Assembly (NCBI GenBank): GCA_020073365.1
Contig: JAIQFL010000033.1
Span: forward strand, 1-49,306
Source of the DNA: Terriglobia bacterium
GTDB lineage: Bacteria > Acidobacteriota > Terriglobia > Bryobacterales > Bryobacteraceae
Reading direction: 5' to 3'
Length of the DNA: 49,306 nt
Of this stretch, positions 31,875-40,187 are shown piece after piece (position 1 is the first letter of the stretch; every line of letters starts with the position of its first letter). A program made the position numbers and the translations under genes. Under the pieces are notes generated by a model that was given only the letters and a program-made list of their open reading frames with translations, was not told the origin of the DNA and searched no databases.

Positions 31875-34487
31875 ATGAGCTTTTTGCATTCGCTGTTCAA
31901 GCGGTCCCAGGAGGACCGCGAACTCGACGAAGAGCTCCGCTTTCACGTCGCAGCGGAAGCGCAGATGCGAATCGACCGCGGCGAGCGGCCGGACTCCGCC
32001 TGGCGAGCGGCCCGCCGCGATTTCGGCAATGCCACTTTGACGAGGGAGGTCACACGCAACATGTGGGGATGGATGGTACTGGAGCGCGCCGCGCAGGATG
32101 TTCGATTCGGCGCGCGCTTGCTGCGCAAGAATCTGGCGTTCACGGGAGTCGCACTCGCTGCGCTGGTGTTAGGCATCGGAGCCACTACCGCGATCTTCAG
32201 CGTGGTGAATTCCGTCCTCCTGAAACCGCTGACGTTCCTCGATCCCGGCCGCCTGGTGATGGTGTGGGAAAGCGCTCCCTCCGGCAAGACGGATAACCTG
32301 GTTCAGACGCAGAACTTTTTGGACTGGCGGCAGCGCAACCGCTCGTTCGCAGCCATCGCGGCCATGGAGGCACTCCCCGCGAATCTGTCCGGTGACAACG
32401 ATCCCGTGCAGGTGCCGGGCCTGCGCGTCTCCGCCGACTTCTTCCGGATCCTGGGCGTCCCGGCTCTCTTGGGCCGGACCATGCGGCAGGACGACGACGT
32501 GTATGGCGCAAGCTGCGTGGTGGTGCTGAGCCACGGCATTTGGCAGCGCCGGTTCGGCTCTCAGCCGGACGTGATCGGCCGCAGGATCAGGGCCGGCGAG
32601 ACGTGCGAGGTGATCGGGGTGATGCCGCCGGGCTTCGAGTTTCCAACGCTGCGGGCGGACATCTACGTTCCGATCCGCATCAATCCCGCGGATGCGCCGC
32701 TGGATGGCCGGAACTACCGCACGGTGGCACGCCTGCGTAACAACGTCTCCCTCGGCGACGCCCGGGCGGACATGCGGGCCATCGCCCTCGGGACTGCCCG
32801 GGAGCGCCCCGCCATGAACACCGGAATGGGTACCACCGTGATTTCGCTCATGGAGCAAACCGTGGGAGACACCCGCGCCATTCTTCTGGTGCTGCTGGGC
32901 GCGGTGGGATTCTTGCTGCTGATCGCGTGCGCCAACGTGGCCAACCTGCTGCTGATGCGCGCGTCGTCGCGCCGGCGCGAGATGAATGTCCGCGTAGCGC
33001 TGGGCGCGGGCCGATGGCGCTTGCTGCACCAGTTGACCGTGGAGAGCCTGCTGCTGGCTGCGGTCGGCGGGCTGCTCGGTTTCGCGCTGGCATACTGGGG
33101 CGTGCCCGCGATTATCCGGATGCTGCCCGCCGGATTTCCTCTTCCCCGCATGCAGGAGATTGCCGTGGATCGCGCCGTGCTTGCGTTCACCGTGCTCATC
33201 TCGCTGGGCTGCGGAGTATTCTTCGGACTGCTGCCCGCCCTCCAGGTGGACCGCGCCCGCGTGAGCGCCGGCCTCCACCACGGAGGACGGACCGGTACGG
33301 CGGGCAACCGTCTGCTTCGCAGTTCCCTGGTGGTCACCGAGATCGCGGTCGCGGTGCTGCTGGTAATCGGCGCGGGCCTCATGCTGCGCAGCTTTATCCT
33401 TCTCAACGAAACCAACCCCGGCTTCCGGCCGGAGCGGCTGATCGCCTTTCGCATGCTGCTGATGACGCCGCTGGACGAGCATTGGATGGAGCACCGCGCG
33501 GCCGTCGTCCAGCAGATCCTGGAACGAGTTCGCGCGCTTCCGATGGTGGCCGCCGCCAGTTCGATCCACCTGATTCCCCTGGGCGGCGTGCAGTCCGGCT
33601 CCAGCTATTACCGCACAGACCGGCCCGCCCCGCCGCCCGGTTCGAACACTGGCGGAGACGTCTCGGTGATTTCGGACGGTTACTTCCGAACCATGGGGAT
33701 ACCCCTGGTGGCCGGGCGTGAATTCGAAGGTCGCGACCGTATGGGAGCGCCCGACGTGGCAATCGTCAATCAGACCGAGGCGGAGGAGATTTACCCGGGC
33801 GAGAACCCCTTGGGAAAACACCTCAAGGTGTCGTGGAACCGCATCCCCGAAGTCGAAATCGTGGGCGTGGCGGCGGACGTTCGGCACCACGGGTTGGAGA
33901 AGACACCGCTACCCTGCCTGTTTCTTCCTCAGGCACAGGCGCCCAGCGGATTCGCCTCGGTGGTGGTCCGCACCAGCGGCGACCCGGCGGCGGCCATCGC
34001 TGCCGTGAAGGAACAGATGCGCGCGGTGGCTCCCAACCAAGGCATCCAGGACATCAACACGATGGAACAGTTGATCTCCGGTTCCATGGCCCGTCCCAAG
34101 CTTCAAATGACCCTCATGTCGATCTTTGGGGCGATCGCCCTGGCGCTGGCGTGCCTGGGCGTATACGCGGTGGTCTCGTATTCCGTGGAGCAGCGCACGC
34201 GCGAGATGGGAATTCGAGTGGCCCTGGGCGCGGCGCCGACTTCGATTCTGCGCCTGGTGTTGGGCGAAGGAGTGTCGCTGGCATCGGCCGGCATCGCGGC
34301 GGGCTTGCTGGCGGCGCTGGCGCTGACTCGCTACCTGGCGACCCTGCTGTACACAGTCCGGCCGACCGATCCGCTGGTATACGGGGCTGTCAGCGCCCTG
34401 CTCGGCGCCGCTGCCGTCGCCGGCTGTTACTTCCCCGCGCACCGCGCCACGCGCGTAGACCCTGCGGTGGTTTTGCGCGAAGAGTAG
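31875..34487 (+). CDS. ADOP-type ABC permease (MacB/FtsX fold)
   Basis: Membrane protein of 870 residues typical of the acidobacterial duplicated orphan permeases. The N-terminal cap (MSFLHSLFKRSQEDRELDEE, then ELRFHVAAEAQMRIDRG) precedes a MacB periplasmic domain with VLGIGATTAIFSVVNSVLLKPL and FDWR-type repeats, an FtsX domain, a second periplasmic half, and a closing FtsX domain (LACLGVYAVVSYSVEQRTREMGIRVALGA). About eight hydrophobic helices are visible. It has no ATPase of its own here. It is linked to the PadR gene and may export hydrophobic compounds; its substrate is unknown. A GGGAG site precedes the ATG. Confidence 0.88.
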   Translation: MSFLHSLFKRSQEDRELDEELRFHVAAEAQMRIDRGERPDSAWRAARRDFGNATLTREVTRNMWGWMVLERAAQDVRFGARLLRKNLAFTGVALAALVLGIGATTAIFSVVNSVLLKPLTFLDPGRLVMVWESAPSGKTDNLVQTQNFLDWRQRNRSFAAIAAMEALPANLSGDNDPVQVPGLRVSADFFRILGVPALLGRTMRQDDDVYGASCVVVLSHGIWQRRFGSQPDVIGRRIRAGETCEVIGVMPPGFEFPTLRADIYVPIRINPADAPLDGRNYRTVARLRNNVSLGDARADMRAIALGTARERPAMNTGMGTTVISLMEQTVGDTRAILLVLLGAVGFLLLIACANVANLLLMRASSRRREMNVRVALGAGRWRLLHQLTVESLLLAAVGGLLGFALAYWGVPAIIRMLPAGFPLPRMQEIAVDRAVLAFTVLISLGCGVFFGLLPALQVDRARVSAGLHHGGRTGTAGNRLLRSSLVVTEIAVAVLLVIGAGLMLRSFILLNETNPGFRPERLIAFRMLLMTPLDEHWMEHRAAVVQQILERVRALPMVAAASSIHLIPLGGVQSGSSYYRTDRPAPPPGSNTGGDVSVISDGYFRTMGIPLVAGREFEGRDRMGAPDVAIVNQTEAEEIYPGENPLGKHLKVSWNRIPEVEIVGVAADVRHHGLEKTPLPCLFLPQAQAPSGFASVVVRTSGDPAAAIAAVKEQMRAVAPNQGIQDINTMEQLISGSMARPKLQMTLMSIFGAIALALACLGVYAVVSYSVEQRTREMGIRVALGAAPTSILRLVLGEGVSLASAGIAAGLLAALALTRYLATLLYTVRPTDPLVYGAVSALLGAAAVAGCYFPAHRATRVDPAVVLREE

Positions 34488-34507
34488 CCGTGCCGCGACG
34501 GGACCAC

Positions 34508-34888
34508 CTATCGACGCTCATACAGTCGCAGGCCGGGCACGTCCCGGAAGTCGGCGTGGTTGAGAGTCCAAAGCGGAGCGTCACGCACGATGGCACAAGC
34601 GGCGATGCCCAAATCGACTTCGCGGCTGCGCGGGCGCCCCACGGCGCGATAGAGATCGGCGCTGGCGATAGCCTCTTCGGGTCCGAAGGGAATAGCCGAC
34701 ATGGCTGGGAACAGCGCTTCCTGCGCGGCTAGCTCCTGAGACAGACGCGGCCCTCGCAGCCACTCATAGAGCGCCAGCGCGGGCAGCAGAATCCGCTCGC
34801 CTTCCGCGAGAGCGCCGCGAATCGCGGGCCCCGACCGCTTCAGCCCGGTCAGGGCGTCGATGAGCACAGAGGTGTCCAGGATGATCAC
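34508..34888 (-). CDS. vapC: PIN-domain toxin, VapC family
   Basis: Protein of 126 residues with the PIN acidic residues Asp5 (ILDTSVLID), Glu42 (YEWLRG), Asp92 (REVDLGIAACAI) and Asp113 (HADFRD). The C-terminus, with LWTLNHADFRDVPGLRLY, is typical of VapC endoribonucleases. The gene overlaps its antitoxin by 4 bp (ATGA), the usual VapBC layout. It would cleave a tRNA or rRNA unless held by the antitoxin. All four acidic residues are intact. Confidence 0.88.
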   Translation of the reverse strand: MIILDTSVLIDALTGLKRSGPAIRGALAEGERILLPALALYEWLRGPRLSQELAAQEALFPAMSAIPFGPEEAIASADLYRAVGRPRSREVDLGIAACAIVRDAPLWTLNHADFRDVPGLRLYERR

Positions 34889-35181
34889 TTGCGCTTCCGG
34901 GACATCGACAGTCGCCCGCCAGATCGTCGCGCCCGGCGGATCTCCCGCAGCTCTTCATCCACTTCGTGCTGCGGCCGTGCGGGTATCAGCGGGACCAGGG
35001 TGTCGAAGACCTTCAGCATCCTCTGGCGTTCGCTCTCACTCAATCGTCCAATTCGGCTGTGATAGTCAGCCACAGCCTCGCGAACGATCTGGCTCTTAGG
35101 CTTGGCCAGGCGTTCGGCGGCGTCGTCGATCCGATGAACGGTCTCCTCGTCCAACGTGAACGTGACTTTGCTGGTTGCCAT
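34885..35181 (-). CDS. vapB: Ribbon-helix-helix antitoxin, VapB-like
   Basis: Protein of 98 residues whose first 45 form a CopG/RHH motif: VTFTLDEETVHRIDDAAERLAKPKSQIVREAVADYH. The basic tail (RRARRSGGRLSMSRKRK) is likely the toxin-wrapping segment. It overlaps the toxin gene by 4 bp. Three TACC/GGTA repeats just upstream (35187-35201) may be its operator. Confidence 0.82.
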   Translation of the reverse strand: MATSKVTFTLDEETVHRIDDAAERLAKPKSQIVREAVADYHSRIGRLSESERQRMLKVFDTLVPLIPARPQHEVDEELREIRRARRSGGRLSMSRKRK

Positions 35182-35577
35182 ATCCCTACCATACCACTAC
35201 CATATGCAGCAGGTGAAGTCTGGAAATGGCCCACCAAATCAAAGCGATCGGCCGGGAGCCGAGAACCCGAAGTCCGTCGACAGGTTCCCGCTAACCGCCG
35301 GCCCATACAGACCCACCATTTCTCTGTATTGCTAGCGGCTAGCACAAGGCGGCTACCAAACCACTATGCCGGAATGCTACGTTCTGCCTGTTGACGCGGG
35401 ATCAAACCGTGGAGCTGGTTCTGTTCGGCCGCTTATTTCAGATATTTCAGACATCTCAGCCTTGTTTTCGAACCACCGAAAGAGTATCATACCTACATTG
35501 ATGAACGTCCAGCATGCTTCGTACAGGTACTGCGTGCAGGCTTGTCCGATAAGCGGAAGGCTTGGTTGGAACCTGAG
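35182..35577. other. Intergenic region upstream of low-GC gene
   Basis: This 396-bp gap has TACC repeats at 35187-35190, 35192-35195 and 35198-35201 (GGTA on the minus strand), candidate operator units overlapping the ribosome site of the VapB-like gene. At 35261-35296 it contains a 36-bp segment matching part of the propeller gene at 37801-37836 (33 of 36 positions). I see no complete gene in it. Confidence 0.5.
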
Positions 35578-36264
35578 ATGACATCTCGCATCCGATCCCT
35601 TGTCTTGACGACTTCATTTGCCGGGATTCTATTCGCGGAAGACATTGTTATTCCGCTGGAGCATGGAAGTATCGTTATTCAAGATCCAGCGTTCATCAGG
35701 GTCAACAAATATGGGGATTTTGTTCCAGAACTTTCCTACCGTATTGTGAACCGGACTCTGTATTCGTGGACGACGGTCAAGTTGCAATTCGAGATTAGTG
35801 GCAGTTGTGACGGCTCACCGAGGCATTGGTCGGCAACCGAAGTCGGCAGTGTGGGTTCCTCCGACGATCCCGCAACCCCATTCATTCAAAACTTCAGAGA
35901 CCAGATCATTCCACTGGTTGGGAAGGTGAACGGTTGCTCGGCGGTCATATCCGGCGTGAAGTTGTTGCTGGCCGAGAACGCCAATTTTCGTATTGATGGT
36001 GTGACAGGTGAACGCATTGATTTCGCCAAGCGAGCTGCCGCTGCCGCCCTCGCTCGCCGAAAGCGGGAGAGCGAACAAAAAGCTCGTCTTGCCAAGGATA
36101 AGGCTGAAAGAGACGAAAGCGCTGCAATTGAGCGGGCTGCAATCCGGGCCAAATGCACCACGATCTACCAGCACACCGCACAAAAGAAGGTCAGCGACTT
36201 GACGGTCGAAGAAACAAGGCAGATCGGGGCGTGTGCAGCTTTGGATCTCTACCCGCCCAGGTAG
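35578..36264 (+). CDS. Secreted protein of unknown function
   Basis: Protein of 228 residues beginning MTSRIRSLVLTTSFAGILFAED, a signal peptide. A beta-rich part (IVIQDPAFIRVNKYGDFV, YRIVNRTLYSWTTVKLQFEI) is followed by a long charged helix (FAKRAAAAALARRKRESEQKARLAKDK) and a Cys-containing tail. Two Cys pairs could form disulfides. No family is recognised. Base composition is lower in GC than its neighbours, suggesting transfer. It lies in the patchy region between VapBC and HNH. The start follows the ACCTGAG run. Confidence 0.6.
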   Translation: MTSRIRSLVLTTSFAGILFAEDIVIPLEHGSIVIQDPAFIRVNKYGDFVPELSYRIVNRTLYSWTTVKLQFEISGSCDGSPRHWSATEVGSVGSSDDPATPFIQNFRDQIIPLVGKVNGCSAVISGVKLLLAENANFRIDGVTGERIDFAKRAAAAALARRKRESEQKARLAKDKAERDESAAIERAAIRAKCTTIYQHTAQKKVSDLTVEETRQIGACAALDLYPPR

Positions 36265-36390
36265 GCCGAACACGTACTCCGATCTACGTCACGTCGCCGA
36301 GAAGGCAGCATGCACAACACCCCGCGTTTTACGTGCAACTCCAAATGTGTCTGCCAAGGCGCAAAGATGACGCCAAGACATTTGTGACGT

Positions 36391-36990
36391 TCAGCTCGCG
36401 ACGTATCTTGCAAACTCCTCAGAGATCACGTATCGTTGAACCTTGTTATCGGTTATATCTTTGATGAGGCCGCAATTCTGAAGGATTCGGGTCATGTTCT
36501 CCAGTTGATCGTGGTCATCGTAGTAGTATTCGAGTTCGTAGCCTTTCGAGTCGTAACCCCAGCATCGTCTGAGCAAGACGAACTCGCGGCTCAGGGGACG
36601 AACTTCAAGATCCTTTCGCATTTCGGCGATCAGCTTCGGCATAAGCGCCTCGATTTGCTCAAAGGTCGTCGCTAATCCCGCCAATTGCGTTCTGGTTTCA
36701 GGCTCTCGCGCCGCCTTGCCCACATTCTCAACCTGCTCGATCCTGTGCTGGCGATGGCCCCGCAACTCAGCAGCGGTGTAAATACGGGTTGTTTTGCCCG
36801 ACGCGTGGCTTCCGTGTACTTCGCTATGACAATTCGGGCAAAGCGGAATGGCGTTATCAATGTCGTCTGTTCCTCCACCTTCTTTCGGGGTGATATGGTG
36901 CAACTGAATGCTATGGCGAAGACCGCAAATACAGCAACATCGACCGGTGGCGACTAGCAGTGCTTCAGACTCGTTTTTCTGAAAGCCCAT
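36391..36990 (-). CDS. HNH endonuclease domain protein
   Basis: Protein of 199 residues. Residues 17-60 form an HNH motif with zinc-binding cysteines: CCCICG (about 18-22), IQLHHITPKEGGG with His31-His32, NAIPLCPNCHSEVHG with Cys51, Cys54, His55 and His59. The C-terminal 120 residues are helical and contain EYYYDDHDQLENM; they may recognise DNA or a partner. The gene is lower in GC than its neighbours. It may be a stand-alone nuclease of a defence or mobile element, but no partner was seen. Confidence 0.85.
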   Translation of the reverse strand: MGFQKNESEALLVATGRCCCICGLRHSIQLHHITPKEGGGTDDIDNAIPLCPNCHSEVHGSHASGKTTRIYTAAELRGHRQHRIEQVENVGKAAREPETRTQLAGLATTFEQIEALMPKLIAEMRKDLEVRPLSREFVLLRRCWGYDSKGYELEYYYDDHDQLENMTRILQNCGLIKDITDNKVQRYVISEEFARYVAS

Positions 36991-37173
36991 CCTGACATTG
37001 TAACTCTTGACGGCGGACGCATGATGCTCTCATGCGAAGGAGATTACAAAGACAGGCGTGAAGCCAAGTTCAACGACCAGGCTGATGTGAGATCCAGAAA
37101 AGCCACGGACGAACAAGTCAGGGGAGATTTCGCCAACATCGAAGGAAGTCCTTCTGGAATTGGACGTTAGCCG

Positions 37174-37470
37174 CTAACCCCCGGCGATGGCCCCCACGAC
37201 GAGAAAGGGCTCCGCCCCCGTTGCGACTGCGTCGGGCAGCGGGGCGTCCGGCGGTTCGTGGGACAGATCCTGCTCGCAGGCGAAGAACCTCACGTACGGC
37301 CGGCGCTGTTCGGTGACTTGATCGCGGATCGTGCCGCGCAGCATCGGATAGCGCGCCTCGATCGCCTCGAGGACCGAGCGTTGCGTGACCGGACCCTGGA
37401 CTTCGACTGGCACCTCGCCCGTGACCTGCGCCAATATCCGCAGATGTGCCGGGAGAATGACGCGGATCAT
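37174..37470 (-). CDS. MoaD/ThiS family protein
   Basis: Protein of 98 residues with a MoaD-like beta-grasp pattern: [20 protein letters not shown], an adjoining helix ([18 protein letters not shown]), a strand pair ([17 protein letters not shown]), and [10 protein letters not shown] ending in Gly-Gly. It overlaps the propeller gene by 4 bp, ATGA (37467-37470), so it is co-translated with it. Such propeller/MoaD pairs occur in several soil phyla, and the function of the pair is unknown. Sulfur transfer is possible, but no MoaE or ThiF partner is nearby. Confidence 0.8.
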   Translation of the reverse strand: MIRVILPAHLRILAQVTGEVPVEVQGPVTQRSVLEAIEARYPMLRGTIRDQVTEQRRPYVRFFACEQDLSHEPPDAPLPDAVATGAEPFLVVGAIAGG

Positions 37471-38582
37471 GGCAGCGTCTGGACCTCGACGGACACCACG
37501 GCCGGCAAATCCCGGACAATGGGAGCCCAACGGTCTCCGCCATCGGCGGACGCGTACACCTGGCCACCGGTGGTGCCTAAATACACGCCGCACGAATCCA
37601 GCGAGTCGACCGCCATCGCATCGCGCAACACGTTCACGTAGCAGTTGGCTTGCGGCAGACCGTTGGTAAGCGCTTCCCACTCGTTTCCGCCCGTGCGGCT
37701 GCGGTACACTCGCAGCTTCCCCTCGGGCGGATAGTGCTCCGACTCGCTCTTGATGGGGACCACGTAGATGGTTTCGGGCTCATGCGCGTGAACGTCGATC
37801 GGGAACCCGAAGTCCGTCGGCAGGTTCCCGCTGACCTCTCGCCACGACTCGCCGCCGTCGTCGCTGCGCATGACGTCCGGGTGCTTCTGCATGAACAGCA
37901 CACCGGGGCGCGAGGGGTGCATGGCGATGTGATGAACGCAATGGCCCACCTCGGCATTCGGGTCGGGGATATGTTGGGACGTCAGTCCACGGTTGATCGG
38001 CCGCCACGTCTGGCCGGCGTCGTCGGTCCGAAACGCGCCCGCGGCCGAGATGGCAATGAAGATCCGCGCGGGGTCGCTCGGATCCAGAAGGATCGTGTGC
38101 AGGCACATTCCGCCGGCTCCCGGCTGCCAGCGGGAGCCCGAGCCGTGGCCGCGCAGTCCGGGGAGTTCCTGCCACGTCTGTCCACCGTCGGTCGAGCGGA
38201 ACAATGCGGCGTCCTCTACTCCGGCGTAGACGGTATCCGGATCGGTCAACGATGGTTCCAGGTGCCAGACCCGCTTGAACTCCCAGGGGTGTGGCGTGCC
38301 GTCGTACCACTGGTGAGTTCCGGGAACGCCCTCGTACACGAACTTGTTACCCACTGGCTCCCACGTCTTGCCGCCGTCGTTGGAGCGCTGGATCAACTGC
38401 CCGAACCAGCCGCTGGACTGCGACGCATACAGCCGGTTCGGATCGGCGGGCGAGCCCTTCAGATGGTAGATCTCCCAACCCCCGAAATGGGGGCCGCTGA
38501 CATCCCACCGCTTACGCTTGCCGTCGGATGTCAGTACGAACGCGCCCTTCTTTGTACCCGCCAGAACCCGTACTTTGCTCAT
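37467..38582 (-). CDS. BNR/sialidase-like beta-propeller protein
   Basis: Cytosolic protein of 371 residues with no signal peptide. Repeated SxDGGxTW Asp-box blades are visible: [57 protein letters not shown] and [13 protein letters not shown]. It resembles the family of exo-alpha-sialidase-like/BNR-repeat proteins whose genes are followed by a MoaD-like gene. Missing signal and catalytic Arg triad argue against a true sialidase. A GGAG site lies upstream of the ATG. The [11 protein letters not shown] blade is copied in part at 35261-35296. Confidence 0.85.
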   Translation of the reverse strand: MSKVRVLAGTKKGAFVLTSDGKRKRWDVSGPHFGGWEIYHLKGSPADPNRLYASQSSGWFGQLIQRSNDGGKTWEPVGNKFVYEGVPGTHQWYDGTPHPWEFKRVWHLEPSLTDPDTVYAGVEDAALFRSTDGGQTWQELPGLRGHGSGSRWQPGAGGMCLHTILLDPSDPARIFIAISAAGAFRTDDAGQTWRPINRGLTSQHIPDPNAEVGHCVHHIAMHPSRPGVLFMQKHPDVMRSDDGGESWREVSGNLPTDFGFPIDVHAHEPETIYVVPIKSESEHYPPEGKLRVYRSRTGGNEWEALTNGLPQANCYVNVLRDAMAVDSLDSCGVYLGTTGGQVYASADGGDRWAPIVRDLPAVVSVEVQTLP

Positions 38583-38645
38583 CTCTCACTCCTTCCCGAT
38601 CTTCACTTCTGTCCTGGCAGGCGCTCCCGACTGCCCCGGGCCGCT

Positions 38646-39062
38646 CTACCCAGCGGAGGCTCCCTCGCAGTTAATCATCCAGGGTATACCAAACTGATCG
38701 ACCAGCATGCCGAAACGGACGGCCCAGAACGTTTTCTGGATCGGCATCCGCACGGTCCCGTTCTCCGCCAATGCGTTAAAGAGGCGGTCCGCATCCAGCG
38801 GGTCCTCGACGCCCAATTGCACGGAGAAACCCTTGGCCTCTTGATAGTGCTCAGGCTGATTGTCGGTGCCCATCAGCACGCTGTCGCCCAGAGTGAGGCG
38901 GGCATGCATGATCTTATTGCGCCATTCCGCCGGCACGTGTGCCTCCGCCGGCGTACCCGCGTGGGTGATCATGGCTGTGATCCTGCCGCCAAGGCGCTGC
39001 TCATAGAACTGAAACGCCTCCTCGCATCGGCCGTTGAAATATAGATAAGGATTCAGTTGCAT
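38646..39062 (-). CDS. VOC family protein, PhnB-like
   Basis: Protein of 138 residues with the PhnB/glyoxalase-like fold: LNPYLYFNGRCEEAFQFYEQRLGG, MHARLTLGDSVLMGTDNQ, GFSVQLGVEDPLDADRLFNAL and a closing WAVRFGMLVDQFGIPWMINCE. These proteins often accompany ECF42 sigma factors and DGPF proteins. The start ATG overlaps the upstream SRPBCC gene by 10 bp, so the two share a transcript and probably the promoter at 39703-39729. Confidence 0.88.
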   Translation of the reverse strand: MQLNPYLYFNGRCEEAFQFYEQRLGGRITAMITHAGTPAEAHVPAEWRNKIMHARLTLGDSVLMGTDNQPEHYQEAKGFSVQLGVEDPLDADRLFNALAENGTVRMPIQKTFWAVRFGMLVDQFGIPWMINCEGASAG

Positions 39063-39643
39063 AGTACGCTCCTTTGGCTGAAATTGGTGTGGCTGCCCGC
39101 CTTCTCGATCCCGGCCTGAGTTTCGGCGATGGCCTTCATGCTGGCAAGGCCCGCCTCGAACTCCTTGCCGACCAGGCTGTCCATGCTGAAGAATATTGTC
39201 ATTATCTTCATATGGTAGGATTGGGGACCATACATCGCCCAGGTTACTTTTGTGGAATCGCCTGTGGCTTCCAGCGTGAACTCAGCGATGTTGTGGCCTT
39301 CGAAAGGTTTAAGGAAATCCAGTTGAATCGTGACTTTGGAAGCCGGAATTGTGTCCGTGATCTCCATGCGGCCCTCACCGGCTTTACGGTTACCTGCCCA
39401 CTCATACACGGAACCCTTGCCGTTGGCTGCGCCCGTGTAGGTCTTCTTCATGGCGGGGTCCAGTTTCTCATAGGGCGACCAGGAGCCCCACCGGTGGAAG
39501 TCGTCGATGAGTTCAAAGATCTGCTCGGGCGGCGCCAGGATGCTCTTCGCGCGCTGGACCCGGAAAGTGTCAGGCTTGGTCGCGGCGAAGCCGAGAACAG
39601 CGGCAAGCAGAATGCCAACTACGGCAGCGATTGTGTAAAACAT
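39053..39643 (-). CDS. SRPBCC family protein with membrane anchor
   Basis: Protein of 196 residues with one N-terminal hydrophobic helix (IAAVVGILLAAVLGFAA), then a START/SRPBCC hydrophobic-ligand fold: ILAPPEQIFELIDDFHRWGSWSPYEKLDPAM, VYEWAGNRKAGEGRMEI and TKVTWAMYGPQSYHMK. The start at ATG 39643 has a GGAGGG site; the longer frame is unsupported. Its promoter carries the ECF42-type TGTCGA-N17-CGAC element. Its ligand is unknown. Confidence 0.85.
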   Translation of the reverse strand: MFYTIAAVVGILLAAVLGFAATKPDTFRVQRAKSILAPPEQIFELIDDFHRWGSWSPYEKLDPAMKKTYTGAANGKGSVYEWAGNRKAGEGRMEITDTIPASKVTIQLDFLKPFEGHNIAEFTLEATGDSTKVTWAMYGPQSYHMKIMTIFFSMDSLVGKEFEAGLASMKAIAETQAGIEKAGSHTNFSQRSVLCN

Positions 39644-39702
39644 TGTTCCCTCCAGTACGGTATTGAAATTACAGAACGGCTGAAGCCTGCCTCTGCGGTT
39701 AA

Positions 39703-39729
39703 GTCGAACGAAGGCCCGCCAGATCGACA
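39703..39729 (-). promoter_or_regulatory. ECF42-type promoter of the SRPBCC/VOC operon
   Basis: On the minus strand TGTCGA (39729-39724) is followed by 17 bp and CGAC (39706-39703). Both boxes and the spacing are identical to those at 40132-40158, and both spacers end GTT. ECF42 promoters are described as having TGTCGA at -35 and CG(A/T)C at -10. The sigma gene beside it makes recognition likely. Confidence 0.75.
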
Positions 39730-39754
39730 TGGCGAACGAAGTTTTTCTGCAACA

Positions 39755-40111
39755 CTAATCCGCGGGCAGGCCCGGGATCTCAAGCACGGGGCGGATTTCG
39801 ACGGTGCCCACGCGCGCCCCTGGAATTCGCCCGGCAATGCCTATCGCCTCGTCGAGGTCCTTGGCGTTAACCAGGAAATAGCCGCCCAGTTGTTCGCGCA
39901 CCTCCGCGAACGGACCGTCGGTCACCAGCCGTTTGCCGTCGCGAACCCGGACGCTGGTGGCGGTCGAGGTAGGCTGCAGCGGGGAGGTGGCCAGGAACTG
40001 GCCGTTCGCCTTGAGCTCGTGCGCGAGCGCAGTTGACTCTTTGTAGCAGTGTTCCCGCTCGGCTTCGTCCATGGCCTGCTCGCCCATGTAAATCAGCAAC
40101 ATGTACTTCAT
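39755..40111 (-). CDS. YCII/DGPF-motif protein
   Basis: Protein of 118 residues with the YCII-related fold: MKYMLLIYMGEQAMDEAER, RVRDGKRLVTDGPFAEVREQLGGYFLV, then DEAIGIAGRIP and VEIRPV. The DGPF motif names the family that accompanies ECF42 sigma factors. The gene is divergent from the sigma gene with 76 bp between them, and that gap holds the promoter at 40132-40158. Confidence 0.92.
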   Translation of the reverse strand: MKYMLLIYMGEQAMDEAEREHCYKESTALAHELKANGQFLATSPLQPTSTATSVRVRDGKRLVTDGPFAEVREQLGGYFLVNAKDLDEAIGIAGRIPGARVGTVEIRPVLEIPGLPAD

Positions 40112-40131
40112 TTGTGTGCCTCCACCAGTAG

Positions 40132-40158
40132 GTCGAACGGCGGGCGCCCGGATCGACA
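40132..40158 (-). promoter_or_regulatory. ECF42-type promoter of the YCII/DGPF gene
   Basis: On the minus strand TGTCGA (40158-40153) is followed by 17 bp and CGAC (40135-40132), the same boxes and spacing as at 39703-39729. The ATG of the DGPF gene follows 21 bp after the -10 box. Confidence 0.75.
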
Positions 40159-40187
40159 ACCCGCCGAAAAAATTCTTACAATCGGGT

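Noticed and set aside
32169..33890. 573-codon minus-strand frame inside the ADOP gene
   Set aside because: A His/Gln/Arg-rich antisense shadow without family features.
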